A DNA stretch of 64,000 bases from the NCBI RefSeq assembly GCF_022758885.1, contig NZ_JALEBH010000001.1, positions 2,821,501 to 2,885,500 on the forward strand. Reading direction: 5' to 3'. This document shows positions 33,640 to 42,389 of this stretch, one piece after another. Made by a program: the position numbers and the translations under genes. Every line of letters begins with the position of its first letter. Positions within the stretch are counted from its first letter, which is position 1. The notes beneath the pieces were generated by a model. It made no database searches, had not been told where the DNA came from, and worked only from the letters and a program-made list of their open reading frames with translations. Source of the DNA: Sphingobium sp. BYY-5 (GTDB lineage Bacteria > Pseudomonadota > Alphaproteobacteria > Sphingomonadales > Sphingomonadaceae).

Positions 33640-34029
33640 TCAGACGCGACGACGCTTGGACGGACGCACGCCGTTGTGCGGGATCGGCGTCACGTCGCGG
33701 ATCGAGGTGATGTGGAAGCCGACGGCCTGCAGCGCGCGTAGGGCCGATTCACGGCCCGAACCCGGACCCTTCACTTCGACTTCCAGCGTGCGAACACCAT
33801 GTTCGGCGGCCTTGCGGCCGGCGTCTTCGGCGCACACCTGAGCGGCGTACGGGGTCGACTTGCGGCTGCCCTTGAAGCCCATCATGCCGGCCGAGGACCA
33901 CGAAATTGCGTTGCCCTGGGCGTCGGTGATGGTCACCATGGTATTGTTGAAGCTGGCGTTCACATGCGCGACGCCGGCAGAGATGTTTTTGCGTTCGCGG
34001 CGCTTAATGCGCTGAGGTTCGCGTGCCAT
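33640..34029 (-). CDS. rpsK: 30S ribosomal protein S11
   Basis: A 129-residue protein with [34 protein letters not shown] and the conserved C-terminus [17 protein letters not shown]. It is part of the small-subunit platform that binds 16S rRNA. It lies 75 bp after rpsM and 121 bp before rpoA. Confidence 0.99.
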   Translation of the reverse strand: MAREPQRIKRRERKNISAGVAHVNASFNNTMVTITDAQGNAISWSSAGMMGFKGSRKSTPYAAQVCAEDAGRKAAEHGVRTLEVEVKGPGSGRESALRALQAVGFHITSIRDVTPIPHNGVRPSKRRRV

Positions 34030-34104
34030 TTTGCTCTATCCTACTGAAATCGTTGAAAAGTAGAAGTCGCCGGAGGGGCTTGCCGAAGGGCGGCCCCTCA
34101 ACGA

Positions 34105-34473
34105 TTACTTCTTCTTGCCGGCGATCGGCTTCGCCTTGCCCTTGCGGGTGCGCGCATTGGTGTGCGTGCGCTGACCGCGAACCGGCAGACCCTTACGGTG
34201 ACGCAGGCCGCGATAGCAGGCCAGGTCCATCAGGCGCTTGATGTTCATCGCGGTTTCGCGGCGCAGATCGCCTTCGACCGTCAGATCGGCGTCGATGGCT
34301 TCGCGAATCTGCAGGACTTCGGCGTCCGACAGATCCTGAACGCGGCGACCGTGGTCGATGCCCAGCTTGGTGGCGATGTCGGCGGCGGTCTTGCGGCCGA
34401 TACCGTGGATGTAGGTGAGCGCGATGATAACGCGCTTGTTGGTCGGGATGTTTACACCCGCAATACGTGCCAT
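34105..34473 (-). CDS. rpsM: 30S ribosomal protein S13
   Basis: A 122-residue protein beginning [20 protein letters not shown], with [25 protein letters not shown] and [19 protein letters not shown] at the end. It is a small-subunit head protein contacting 16S rRNA and L5. It is the first gene of the alpha operon here, preceded by about 190 bp of non-coding DNA, then a cyclotransferase gene rather than secY/adk. Confidence 0.99.
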   Translation of the reverse strand: MARIAGVNIPTNKRVIIALTYIHGIGRKTAADIATKLGIDHGRRVQDLSDAEVLQIREAIDADLTVEGDLRRETAMNIKRLMDLACYRGLRHRKGLPVRGQRTHTNARTRKGKAKPIAGKKK

Positions 34474-34574
34474 GGTAATCTTGTCTCCTGCTCCACAGGG
34501 CCGCTTGCGCCACCCTATCTCAAAGCGTCCGGACCGTTCGTCCCTGGCGAGGAAAAACGACCGATTCCTATTCC

Positions 34575-34603
34575 CTTAGACGCAAAAAAGACGGTCAGTG
34601 CAA
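34575..34603 (-). promoter_or_regulatory. Possible promoter of the alpha operon
   Basis: On the minus strand TTGCAC (34,603-34,598) and TCTAAG (34,580-34,575) are 17 bp apart, about 100 bp before rpsM. The -10 is a poor match, so this is tentative. Confidence 0.35.
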
Positions 34604-34665
34604 GAAGCACTGCCGCTCACCAGCGTGTTGGGGAGGTGGGCCTTTAGCGATTCGGCACAAAATAG

Positions 34666-35424
34666 TCAACTGCGCGGCTCGCTTGCGACCTTGATTTCGA
34701 ACAGTTTAGGCCAGTTCTTGCCGGTGATGAACACCCGGTCCCTGGCGGCATCATAGGCGATGCCGTTGGCGACCGCTTCGCTGTCCCTGACGCCCGCCTC
34801 CTTCAGCAGCGGGGCGATGTCGATCCAGTCGATCACGGCGCCGGTCGCCGGGTCGATGCGGGCGATCCGGCTATCATACCAGATGTTCGCCCAGATTTCG
34901 CCACGCACCCATTCCAGTTCGTTGAGTCGGTCGACCGCGCGGCCGTTCCAGGTCACGGTGATGCGGCGCTGCTCGGCCAGGCTGTCGGGGTCGAGGAAGC
35001 GCAATTGCGCGCTGCCGTCGCTCATGATGATGTGGCGGCCGTCCTGGGTCATGCCCCAGCCCTCGCCCTGATAGCGGAAGTCGGACAGCGGCGCGAAATC
35101 GGCCAGGTTCCAGACGAAGCCCCGGCGATGCCGCCAGGTGAGGCTGATGAGCCGATCCTTCCAGTTGACGATGCCCTCGCCGAAATAGGGCCGGTCGATG
35201 ACGCGGCGTTGCAGGATCTTGCCGGTCTTGAGCGCGACCTTGCGAATATCCGACTGGCCCTCCAGCCCGGTGCTCTCGTACAGCGCGCCGTCGAGATAGA
35301 AGAGGCCTTCGGTAAAGGCGGTCGGGTCGTGGGGATAGGCCTTGACCAGTTTCCAAGGGGTGTCGGCCCGGGCCGGGGCGGCGAGGATGAAAGCGCTGAT
35401 GAGCGCGAACAGGATGCGCCTCAT
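34666..35424 (-). CDS. Glutamine cyclotransferase family protein
   Basis: A 252-residue protein with a signal peptide (ILFALISAFILAAPARA). It is a beta-propeller with the family signatures AFTEGLFYLDGALYESTGLE and YFGEGIVNWKDRLISLTW, plus LNELEWVRGEIWANIW and GIAYDAARDRVFITGKNWP. It would form N-terminal pyroglutamate in periplasmic peptides. Its ATG overlaps the ygfZ stop as ATGA, so the two are translationally coupled although functionally unrelated. Confidence 0.9.
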   Translation of the reverse strand: MRRILFALISAFILAAPARADTPWKLVKAYPHDPTAFTEGLFYLDGALYESTGLEGQSDIRKVALKTGKILQRRVIDRPYFGEGIVNWKDRLISLTWRHRRGFVWNLADFAPLSDFRYQGEGWGMTQDGRHIIMSDGSAQLRFLDPDSLAEQRRITVTWNGRAVDRLNELEWVRGEIWANIWYDSRIARIDPATGAVIDWIDIAPLLKEAGVRDSEAVANGIAYDAARDRVFITGKNWPKLFEIKVASEPRS

Positions 35425-36158
35425 TCGGCGGCCTGGCCTTCGATCGCTTCGGCGAGCCAGGCGGGAAGCGTGGCCGGATCGAGCGTTTCGACGCGGCGCA
35501 GTTCGATCGAGAGGCCAAGGTCGGGCAGGGCGGCGCGCTGGCGCTTCTCATCGGCCTGCGCCAGCGGCACGGCGACCAGGCGGCGGTTCACCTTGTTGCG
35601 ATAATGCATTCGCGCCGTATTTTCCTGCCCGACATAGCAGCCCTTGTCATAATCGACGCCGTTCAGATCCTCTGCATTGGCTTCGAGCCATAGGATCTGG
35701 TCCTGCCCCAGTTCCTCCACCCCTTCGAAAATACCGAGCGAGAGGCGATGGGCGCGGAAAGCGGCCGAAGCGTCGCCATCGGTGGCGGGGGCCAGCCAGC
35801 GACCCCCAAGTGCGGGCAGGCGCGGGTCGAGCGGCGCGCCGGGGGCGTCGGGCGACCAATGGGCGGCGAGCGACTCGTCGCGGGCGATCGTCACCTGGCG
35901 GCGGAGGCGATAGAGGGTGAGGCGTTTGGCGAGCGTGTCGGCCTGCGCGGCCTGGCAATCGATCAGGATATCGTCGCCATCCGCCCACAGGACGAAGTCG
36001 AACAGCGCCTTGCCCTGCGGCGTCAGCAGCCCGGTCCAGCGCGGCTGGCCCTCCGCCAGTGTCACCACGTCGCGGGTGAGCAGGCCCTGGAGGAAGGGGC
36101 GGGCTTCCTCGCCCGAAATTCTCAAGATGGCGCGATCGCGCAGGGTGGTGCCGGTCAT
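35421..36158 (-). CDS. ygfZ: YgfZ/GcvT-like folate-binding protein
   Basis: A 245-residue protein with the diagnostic KGCYVGQENTARM (about 190-202) and an N-terminal FLQGLLTRDVVTLAEGQPRW. YgfZ proteins bind tetrahydrofolate and help assemble or repair Fe-S clusters. Start: ATG at 36,158; an upstream frame runs into a dispersed repeat. It is divergent from the dihydroorotase-family gene. Confidence 0.92.
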   Translation of the reverse strand: MTGTTLRDRAILRISGEEARPFLQGLLTRDVVTLAEGQPRWTGLLTPQGKALFDFVLWADGDDILIDCQAAQADTLAKRLTLYRLRRQVTIARDESLAAHWSPDAPGAPLDPRLPALGGRWLAPATDGDASAAFRAHRLSLGIFEGVEELGQDQILWLEANAEDLNGVDYDKGCYVGQENTARMHYRNKVNRRLVAVPLAQADEKRQRAALPDLGLSIELRRVETLDPATLPAWLAEAIEGQAAE

Positions 36159-36194
36159 CGGCTTTAGGTAGGACAGTCGCGCCAAATTACCAAC

Positions 36195-36289
36195 CCGTTC
36201 GGGCTGAGCGAAGTCGAAGCCCTTGTCTGAGCGGAGCGAAGGCCTCACTGCGTTCGGCAGAGTCCTTCGACTTCGCTCAGGGCGAACGG
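36195..36289. repeat. REPIN-like inverted repeat
   Basis: 25-bp arms at 36,195-36,219 and 36,265-36,289 match with two mismatches (core CTTCGACTTCGCTCAG). They lie in the divergent promoter region of ygfZ and the dihydroorotase gene. The TTCGACTTCGCTCAG core is typical of dispersed palindromic repeats in sphingomonads. Confidence 0.75.
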
Positions 36290-36311
36290 ATAATTAAGCG
36301 GAACCAACGCC

Positions 36312-37643
36312 ATGACCCAGACCTATGACCTGATCCTCAAGAACGGCACCGTCCATACGCCGGGCGGCGCGGAGAGCGTGGACGTGGGCGTGCGCGGCGG
36401 CAGGATCGCGGCGATCGGCGTCGGCCTGGGGGCGGCGGGCGAGGTGATCGACTGCACCGGGCTGGACGTGCTGCCCGGCTGCATCGACAGCCAGGTCCAT
36501 TTTCGCGAGCCGGGGCTGGAGCATAAGGAAGACCTTGAATCCGGCAGCCGCGCCGCGGTGCTGGGCGGGATTACCGCCGTGTTCGAAATGCCCAACACCA
36601 ATCCCAATACCGACACCGTCGAGCGGGTGCATGACAAGCTGAAGCGCGCCCATCACCGCATGTGGTGCGACCATGCCTTCTATGTCGGGGCGACGGCGGA
36701 CAATGCCGAACAGTTGAAGGAACTGGAGCGGATTCCCGGCACGTCGGGGGTGAAGATCTTCATGGGGGCGTCGACCGGCAGCCTGCTGGTCGACGATGAC
36801 GGCGCGCTTGCGCGCGTGCTGGCGAGCGGCACGCGCCGCGTCGCCATCCATGCCGAGGACGAGGCGCGGATGAATGCGCGCAAGGATTTGCGGGTCGAGG
36901 GCGATCCGTCCTCGCACCCCGTCTGGCGCGATGATGAGAGCGCGATGATCGCGACGAAGCGGATCATCGCGCTGGCCCGCAAGGCGCGCCGCCGTATCCA
37001 CATCCTGCACGTCACGACGCCTGCCGAACTGGAATATATCGGGCAGAACAAGGATATCGCCACCTGCGAGGTGACGCCGCAGCATCTGACGCTGGCGGCG
37101 GAGGACGCCTATCCGCGCCTGGGCAGCTATGCGCAGATGAACCCGCCGATTCGCTCCGCCGCGCATCGCGACGGGCTGTGGCACTGGCTCAATCAGGGTG
37201 TGCCCGACGTGCTGGGCAGCGACCATGCGCCCCATACGATCGAGGAAAAGGCGAAGACCTATCCCGCTTCGCCCAGCGGTATGCCCGGCGTGCAGACGCT
37301 GATCCCGCTGCTGCTCAACCATGTGGCGGAGGGGCGGCTGACGCTGCGCCGCTTCATCGAACTGACCAGTTCAGGCCCGCAACGCGTGTTCGGGCTGGTG
37401 GGCAAGGGGCGGATCGCGATCGGCTATGACGCCGACTTCACCGTGGTTGACCTCAAGAAGCGCTGGACGGTGGGGAGCGACTGGCTCGCCTCGCGCTGCG
37501 ACTGGTCGCCGTTCGAGGGGATGGACCTGACCGGCAAGGCGGTCGGGACGATCGTGCGCGGCCATCGGGTGATGTGGGAAGACGCGCTGGCCAATGCGGC
37601 GGTGGGGGAACCGGTGCGGTTCGAAGCGACGCAGTTCGCCTGA
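36312..37643 (+). CDS. pyrC: Dihydroorotase family protein with altered first metal ligand
   Basis: A 443-residue amidohydrolase. It has DSQVHFREPGLEHKED, EMPNTNP, the carbamylated-lysine region GVKIFMGASTG, the metal ligands IHAEDE and ILHVTTPAELEY, and GSDHAPHTIEEK. In classic dihydroorotases the first motif is DxHVH; here the first His is Gln (SQVH), leaving only one of the two N-terminal metal ligands. I recall this form in related alphaproteobacteria, so it is probably a subfamily feature. The role is pyrimidine synthesis (carbamoyl aspartate to dihydroorotate) or a related cyclic amide reaction. Confidence 0.82.
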   Translation: MTQTYDLILKNGTVHTPGGAESVDVGVRGGRIAAIGVGLGAAGEVIDCTGLDVLPGCIDSQVHFREPGLEHKEDLESGSRAAVLGGITAVFEMPNTNPNTDTVERVHDKLKRAHHRMWCDHAFYVGATADNAEQLKELERIPGTSGVKIFMGASTGSLLVDDDGALARVLASGTRRVAIHAEDEARMNARKDLRVEGDPSSHPVWRDDESAMIATKRIIALARKARRRIHILHVTTPAELEYIGQNKDIATCEVTPQHLTLAAEDAYPRLGSYAQMNPPIRSAAHRDGLWHWLNQGVPDVLGSDHAPHTIEEKAKTYPASPSGMPGVQTLIPLLLNHVAEGRLTLRRFIELTSSGPQRVFGLVGKGRIAIGYDADFTVVDLKKRWTVGSDWLASRCDWSPFEGMDLTGKAVGTIVRGHRVMWEDALANAAVGEPVRFEATQFA

Positions 37644-37726
37644 TTTCTTACCCCGTTTGCTTCGAGCGAAGCCGAGAAGCGGCTGGCACTGCGTTTCTCG
37701 ACACGCTCGAAACGAACGGATGTTGG

Positions 37727-38608
37727 TTATGCAGTCGCCATCCTGCTTCGCCGCGCGGTCGCGATGCCGTCGCTGGCGAAGAGGAGCAGTCCCAGCCAGA
37801 TCAGGCCAAAGCTCGCCATCTGGCCGGTGCTGAGCTTCTCGCCGAACAGCAGTACGCCGCAGAGAAATTGCAGCGTCGGGGCGAGATATTGCAGCAGGCC
37901 CAGCGTCGCCATCGGCAGGCGCTGCGCCGCCATCGCGAACAGCACCAGCGGCACCGTCGTCACCGCGCCGGACACGATGAGCAGGGCGGTGGTCGGCGCA
38001 TCCTGTCCGAAGCCGACGCCGCCATGGCTCAGTTCCCAGAACAGATAGGCGACGGCCAGCGGGGCGAGCAGGGCGGTTTCGACGCCCAGGCCCGTCATCG
38101 GCGCCACCGGGGTCAGTTTCCGCAGCAGGCCGTAGAAGGCGAAGCTGAACGCCAGCGCCAGGCTGATCCACAGGGTAGTCAGCGCCGATGCGGCAAGGAT
38201 GATGACGCCGACCGCCGCGACGCCGATCGCCAGCATCTGCGCGCGGCGCAGCCTTTCCTTGAGCACCAGCACGCCCAGCGTGACGTTGACCAGCGGGTTG
38301 AGGAAATAGCCCAGGCTCGCCGCGATCACATGGTCGTCATTGACCGCCCAGACATAAGTGACCCAGTTGATGCCGATCATCAGCGCGGAACCGGCGAGCG
38401 GCAATAGCAGCCGGCGATCGCGCAGCGCGGCGATGAAAGGCGGCAGGCCGCGCCGCAGCGCCAGCAGCGTCAGGATCAGCAGCAGCGACCAGAGGATGCG
38501 CTGGGTAACGATCTCCAATGGATCGACATGGTGGAGCAGGCGGAAGAAAAGCGGCAGCAGCCCCCACAGCCCATAGGCGCCGACCGCGGCCAGCAGGCCG
38601 CGCCGCAT
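37727..38608 (-). CDS. rarD: EamA family transporter RarD
   Basis: A 293-residue inner-membrane protein with ten predicted helices in two EamA halves. AYGLWGLLPLFFRLLHHVDP, WVTYVWAVNDDHVIAASLGY and FLNPLVNVTLGVLVLKERLR are RarD hallmarks. The substrate is unknown. A small membrane protein gene lies 17 bp upstream and may be cotranscribed. Confidence 0.92.
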   Translation of the reverse strand: MRRGLLAAVGAYGLWGLLPLFFRLLHHVDPLEIVTQRILWSLLLILTLLALRRGLPPFIAALRDRRLLLPLAGSALMIGINWVTYVWAVNDDHVIAASLGYFLNPLVNVTLGVLVLKERLRRAQMLAIGVAAVGVIILAASALTTLWISLALAFSFAFYGLLRKLTPVAPMTGLGVETALLAPLAVAYLFWELSHGGVGFGQDAPTTALLIVSGAVTTVPLVLFAMAAQRLPMATLGLLQYLAPTLQFLCGVLLFGEKLSTGQMASFGLIWLGLLLFASDGIATARRSRMATA

Positions 38609-38625
38609 TTCGGCGTCCGCGTGGT

Positions 38626-38847
38626 TCAGAATATGCCTCCACCCAGGAACAGGCGCAGCGCGCCGAAGGCGGCGACGATCAGGCAGAAATTCCGTCCGCC
38701 ATTCTTCGAGGACAATATGCCCACGAACGCGCCGAACAGGGCGATCGGCACCAATATCCAGTTGAGCGCTCCCAGCAGTGGGATGAACGCCGGGATCATC
38801 AGGATAAGGGTCACAAGACCAATGAAGGCGGAAAGGATGTTGAGCAT
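38626..38847 (-). CDS. Small two-helix membrane protein
   Basis: A 73-residue protein with two to three hydrophobic segments (LSAFIGLVTLILMIPAFIPL; LNWILVPIALFGAFVGIL) and a conserved-looking SSKNGGRNFCLIVAAFGALR end. ATG at 38,847 is used instead of an upstream ATG at 38,907 that adds 20 polar residues. It is immediately upstream of rarD. I have no function for it. Confidence 0.7.
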   Translation of the reverse strand: MLNILSAFIGLVTLILMIPAFIPLLGALNWILVPIALFGAFVGILSSKNGGRNFCLIVAAFGALRLFLGGGIF

Positions 38848-39005
38848 CGTCAACACATGGCCTTCAACCTGTCCCAGAGCAAGACACCGGGGCGATGCCA
38901 GTGACACGAAACTGGCCTTGGGCGGAAAAATCGGTCAATCCGGCGGCGGCTCTAAAGGATAGAGCAACTCTTCTTGTGCATATCCCGCCGGCGAAGGAGT
39001 GAAAT

Positions 39006-39749
39006 ATGGCGCTTATCCGGTCCGTCGGCATCTTGTCCCTGGCGTTGGCGCTCGTCGCCTGCGGCCAGGGTGACAAGGAAGCCAATCTCGCCGCGCTTGA
39101 CGCGCAGCTCACCAACAATGCGGCTGACCCGGCGCTGAAAGGGGCGCTGGCTGATCCGATCGTGGTCGATCCGCAACTGGTGGGCCAGTCGAACCGCAAC
39201 GCCGTGCGCCCGGCCGATCGCCCCACCAATGGCGCGGTGCCGCTGCTATCGGGCGATGCGGGCAAGGCGCAGGTGGAGGCGGTGAAGCTGGCGGGCGGCA
39301 AGCTGCTCTCCGCCCCGGCCCCGAGCGCGGGGGAGGCGTTGGCGTCGACCGTGACGCTGGGCGCGGTCGCGCGCGAGCAGGCGGCGGCCCGTGGCGGCAA
39401 TGCCGGCTGCGCGAAGAAGCTCAACTACGGCATGGAATGGGCGCAGCGCCTGCCCGAACCCTTCGCCCTCTATCCCGGCGCGCAACTGACCGAGGCGGCG
39501 GGCGCGCAGGCCGATGGCTGCACCCTGCGCGCGGCGAGTTTCGTGACGCCGGTTCCCAGGCAGGGCGTGATGGACTATTATTATACGCTGGCCCGCCGCG
39601 CCGGTTATGACGGCGAGCATAAGATCATGGACGGCGATCATGTGCTGGGCGGCACGCGCGGGTCCGACGGCAGCGCCTATTTCATCCTCTTCACCGACGC
39701 GCCCGGCGGCAAGACCAGCGTCGACATCATCGCGGACAATGGCCGGTAA
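39006..39749 (+). CDS. Putative lipoprotein
   Basis: A 247-residue protein with a lipoprotein signal (LSLALALVAC, Cys19), an Ala-rich linker with little order (about 30-120), and a C-terminal folded region with paired Cys (GNAGCAKKLNYGMEWAQRLP, then DGCTLRAASF) ending SAYFILFTDAPGGKTSVDII. It is anchored in the envelope. I do not recognise the family. GAAGGAG lies 8 bp before the start. Confidence 0.75.
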   Translation: MALIRSVGILSLALALVACGQGDKEANLAALDAQLTNNAADPALKGALADPIVVDPQLVGQSNRNAVRPADRPTNGAVPLLSGDAGKAQVEAVKLAGGKLLSAPAPSAGEALASTVTLGAVAREQAAARGGNAGCAKKLNYGMEWAQRLPEPFALYPGAQLTEAAGAQADGCTLRAASFVTPVPRQGVMDYYYTLARRAGYDGEHKIMDGDHVLGGTRGSDGSAYFILFTDAPGGKTSVDIIADNGR

Positions 39750-39868
39750 GAGCGTGGCGGCCTGATGCAGGGCGGCCAATTGCGGATGCGCCTGGTCTTG
39801 TCCTGTCAGGGGAGGAGGGCCACGAAGTGGTGGCGGGGTGTCGCCTTATCGAGAGCGGGATACCCCTC

Positions 39869-39919
39869 CGTCATTCCCGCGAAGGCGGGAGATGGATCCC
39901 CGCCTGCGCGGGGATGACG
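39869..39919. repeat. Dispersed palindromic repeat (CGTCATTCCCGCG type)
   Basis: Imperfect arms of about 22 bp start CGTCATTCCCGCG and end GCGGGGATGACG. This is a common intergenic repeat form in proteobacteria. Confidence 0.7.
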
Positions 39920-40109
39920 ATGGAAATAGGTAGAGCCGATTTTTGCAATGATCCCCTACAAGGGGAGGATGGAAAAAACCGGCATTCCGCCATCCACCCA
40001 TCCCCGTCATGCTGACGAAAGTCAGCATCCAGGGTTATGAATAACCACTCTGGATTCCGTGATGCCGGATCACACCTCACGCTTAGGCCAGATCGACATT
40101 CACGGTTTT

Positions 40110-40257
40110 ATACCAAACTGCGTAGAGAATGACTCATCAAGATCGACCGATTGCTGTTCCCCGGCGAAAGCCGGGGTCCAGTTCGAACCGTGGAACTGGA
40201 CCCCGGCTTTCGCCGGGGAACAGGTCAGCATGAGTTCTTATCAATGTATCTTGGTAT
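40110..40257. repeat. MITE-like repeat, copy 1
   Basis: This 148-bp unit opens ATACCAA, continues CTGCGTAGAGAATGACTCAT, and closes TTGGTAT, so the ends are inverted. The core is a perfect 30-bp inverted repeat built on TGTTCCCCGGCGAAAGCCGG. Copies with the same flanks lie at 49,119-49,319 and 55,738-55,843. Confidence 0.8.
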
Positions 40258-40276
40258 TAGGTGCTTCCTAAGCAGT

Positions 40277-40353
40277 CAGGACAGGCTTGATCCGGCATCC
40301 AGGGCCACAAAGGGCGGCACTTGCGCTCTGGATGCCGGATCAAGCCTGTCCTG
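40277..40353. repeat. Perfect 26-bp inverted repeat
   Basis: Arms 40,277-40,302 and 40,328-40,353 (core GGCTTGATCCGGCATCCAG) match exactly around a 25-base loop. Confidence 0.85.
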
Positions 40354-40446
40354 AGCCTGTCGAAGGGTTCGGCATGACGTTGAAAATGAGGCCAAGGCTT
40401 TTCTGCTTTAACCGGAATGTCGATCCGCCCTAAGCGAGGCTTGCGC

Positions 40447-40923
40447 TTATTTCTTCTTGCCGAAATCCACCGTCACGACGTTGGAGCCATCTTCGGTCTT
40501 CACCTGCGGGGCGTCGTTTTCGGCTTCGTCGTGCAGGTCGGGCAGCTCGTCACCCTGAACCTGGAACTGCAGCGCGAAGTTGACCGCCGGATCGACGAAG
40601 GCGGTGATCGCGCTGAAGGGGATATCAAGATGCGCCGCGACCTGATTAAAGGTCAGGCTGACCTCGAAATGCTTGTCGCTGACCTTCAAGTCCCAATATT
40701 TATTCTGGAGGACGATGGTCATCTCGTCCGGAAAGCGCTCGATCAGATGCTTGGGGATGTCGACGCCCGGCGCCTGAGTCTTGAAGGTGATGTAGAAATG
40801 ATGCGCGCCCGGCAGGCCGCCGGTCTGCTGCACTTCGCCCAGCACGCGGCCGACGACTGCGCGCAGGGCCTCCTGCACGATTTCGTCATAGGGAATCAGG
40901 CTATCGGGCAGGTCGTCGCTCAT
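40447..40923 (-). CDS. sspB: SspB-type ClpXP adaptor
   Basis: A 158-residue protein. The fold-defining segments are [59 protein letters not shown] and [15 protein letters not shown], as in alphaproteobacterial SspB. The acidic linker and basic tail ([10 protein letters not shown]) match the ClpX-docking end. It delivers ssrA-tagged proteins to ClpXP. ATG at 40,923 is preferred over one at 40,944. It is divergent from hisB. Confidence 0.92.
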   Translation of the reverse strand: MSDDLPDSLIPYDEIVQEALRAVVGRVLGEVQQTGGLPGAHHFYITFKTQAPGVDIPKHLIERFPDEMTIVLQNKYWDLKVSDKHFEVSLTFNQVAAHLDIPFSAITAFVDPAVNFALQFQVQGDELPDLHDEAENDAPQVKTEDGSNVVTVDFGKKK

Positions 40924-40974
40924 GGCCCAATGTCCTAGCGGCACGAATCAGAGGGTCAACCCCGTCCAGACAGA

Positions 40975-41002
40975 TTGCATGACTGGCGTGAGGCGCTATA
41001 GG
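40975..41002 (+). promoter_or_regulatory. Promoter of hisB, probably giving a leaderless mRNA
   Basis: TTGCAT (40,975-40,980), a 16-bp spacer and TATAGG (40,997-41,002). The hisB ATG begins 7 bp after the -10, so transcription should start at or next to the A of the start codon. Confidence 0.55.
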
Positions 41003-41008
41003 GCGGCC

Positions 41009-41596
41009 ATGCGCACGGCCGAGATTCACCGCAACACGGCGGAAACCCAGATCGACGTCACCGTCAACCTCGACGGAACGGGCCTTTATACGGTGTCGAC
41101 GGGCATCGGTTTCCTCGACCATATGATCGAGCAATTGTCGCGTCATTCGCTGATCGACATGGATGTGAAGACGGTGGGCGACCTGCATGTCGATCAGCAT
41201 CACACCACTGAGGATACCGCGATCGCGATCGGCGAAGCGGTGGCCAAGGCGCTGGGCGACAAGCGCGGCATCAGCCGGTATGGCAGCGTCTATTCGCCGA
41301 TGGACGAAACGCTGACCCGCGTCGCGCTCGACATTTCGGGCCGCCCCTGGCTGGTGTGCAACCTGCCCTTTACCGTGCAGAAGATCGGCGAATGGGACAC
41401 GGAGATGGTGGAGCATTTCTTCCACAGCTTCGCCCAGGCCGCCGGAATCACGCTGCACATCGAGAATCTTTATGGCGGCAACAACCACCATATCGTCGAA
41501 AGCGCGTTCAAGGGACTGGCCCGCGCACTGCGCCAGGCGGTCGAGATCGACCCGCGCAAGGCGGACGCGATTCCGTCGACCAAGGGGATGTTGTGA
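41009..41596 (+). CDS. hisB: Imidazoleglycerol-phosphate dehydratase
   Basis: A 195-residue monofunctional HisB (no phosphatase domain). It shows [40 protein letters not shown] and [35 protein letters not shown], with the metal-binding HH pairs. It catalyses step 6 of histidine synthesis. It is the first gene of the his cluster; no ribosome site precedes ATG 41,009, fitting a leaderless start. Confidence 0.97.
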   Translation: MRTAEIHRNTAETQIDVTVNLDGTGLYTVSTGIGFLDHMIEQLSRHSLIDMDVKTVGDLHVDQHHTTEDTAIAIGEAVAKALGDKRGISRYGSVYSPMDETLTRVALDISGRPWLVCNLPFTVQKIGEWDTEMVEHFFHSFAQAAGITLHIENLYGGNNHHIVESAFKGLARALRQAVEIDPRKADAIPSTKGML

Positions 41597-41628
41597 GCGT
41601 CAACGCCCATTCCAGCCTTCCCTCCCTC

Positions 41629-41719
41629 CGTCATGCTGAACTTGTTTCAGCATCCATCGCGCCGCCGGGTCTGTCGGTTCGGGCGGCGAAATGGACCCTG
41701 AAACAAGTGCAGGGTGACG
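41629..41719. repeat. Inverted repeat in the hisB-hisH gap
   Basis: 29-bp arms at 41,629-41,657 and 41,691-41,719 match with about six mismatches (core CTTGTTTCAG). It is a dispersed CGTCATGCTGAA-type repeat inside the his transcript. Confidence 0.65.
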
Positions 41720-41774
41720 ACGAAGGAGCGCTTCGCTCCCAATATTATAGCCGTGCTTGTACGGGGAGGGGCGC

Positions 41775-42389
41775 ATGACGATTGCCCTGATCGATTACGG
41801 CGCGGGCAATCTTCATTCGGTCCATAACGCCCTGCGCAAGGCGGGGGCGGAGAATGTGACCATCACCGCCGACGCCGATCTGGTGGCCAGGGCCGACCGC
41901 ATCGTCCTGCCGGGCGTGGGCGCTTTTCGTGCCTGCCGCGACGCGCTGGTGGCGATCCCCGGCATGGTGGACGCGATGAACGCGGCGGTGAACGGACGCG
42001 GCATTCCTTTCCTGGGCGTCTGCGTGGGAATGCAATTGCTGGCCGATGCGGGCGAGGAGTTCGGCCGGCACGAAGGGCTGGGCTGGATTCCGGGCACGGT
42101 GCGGCTGATCGAACCGGCCGACGCCGCGATCAAGGTGCCGCATATGGGCTGGAACGATGTCGTGCTGAACGGCGCGCCGCCCCTGCTGGAGGCGGGCGAG
42201 GCCTATTTCCTGCACAGCTATCATTTTGACGTGGCCGACCCGGCGCATGTCGCCGCCACAACCGACCATGGCGGTCCGCTGGTCGCCGCGGTCGCCCGCG
42301 ACACCATCATCGGCTGCCAGTTCCATCCCGAAAAGAGCCAGCGTTATGGCCTTTCCTTCCTTTCCCGCTTTCTGGAGTGGCGGCCATGA
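41775..42389 (+). CDS. hisH: Imidazole glycerol phosphate synthase, glutaminase subunit
   Basis: A 204-residue class I amidotransferase. It has the nucleophile Cys in GVCVGMQLL and the His-Glu pair in QFHPEKSQ; GAGNLHSVHNAL and LPGVGAF are HisH-specific. It supplies ammonia to HisF. ATG 41,775 follows GGGGAGGGG. Its stop overlaps the hisA start as ATGA. Confidence 0.97.
   Translation: MTIALIDYGAGNLHSVHNALRKAGAENVTITADADLVARADRIVLPGVGAFRACRDALVAIPGMVDAMNAAVNGRGIPFLGVCVGMQLLADAGEEFGRHEGLGWIPGTVRLIEPADAAIKVPHMGWNDVVLNGAPPLLEAGEAYFLHSYHFDVADPAHVAATTDHGGPLVAAVARDTIIGCQFHPEKSQRYGLSFLSRFLEWRP

Larger units (their letters stand above)
39750..40446. other. Repeat-filled intergenic region
   Basis: This 697-bp stretch has no gene but holds three repeat elements annotated separately: a hairpin at 39,869-39,919, a MITE-like copy at 40,110-40,257 and a 26-bp inverted repeat at 40,277-40,353. 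A further partial palindrome (GCTGAC/GTCAGC) lies near 40,010. Confidence 0.7.

Noticed and set aside
39869..40353. CRISPR array
   Set aside because: The repeats are different palindromic elements with unequal spacing, not identical direct repeats with unique spacers, and no cas genes are present.
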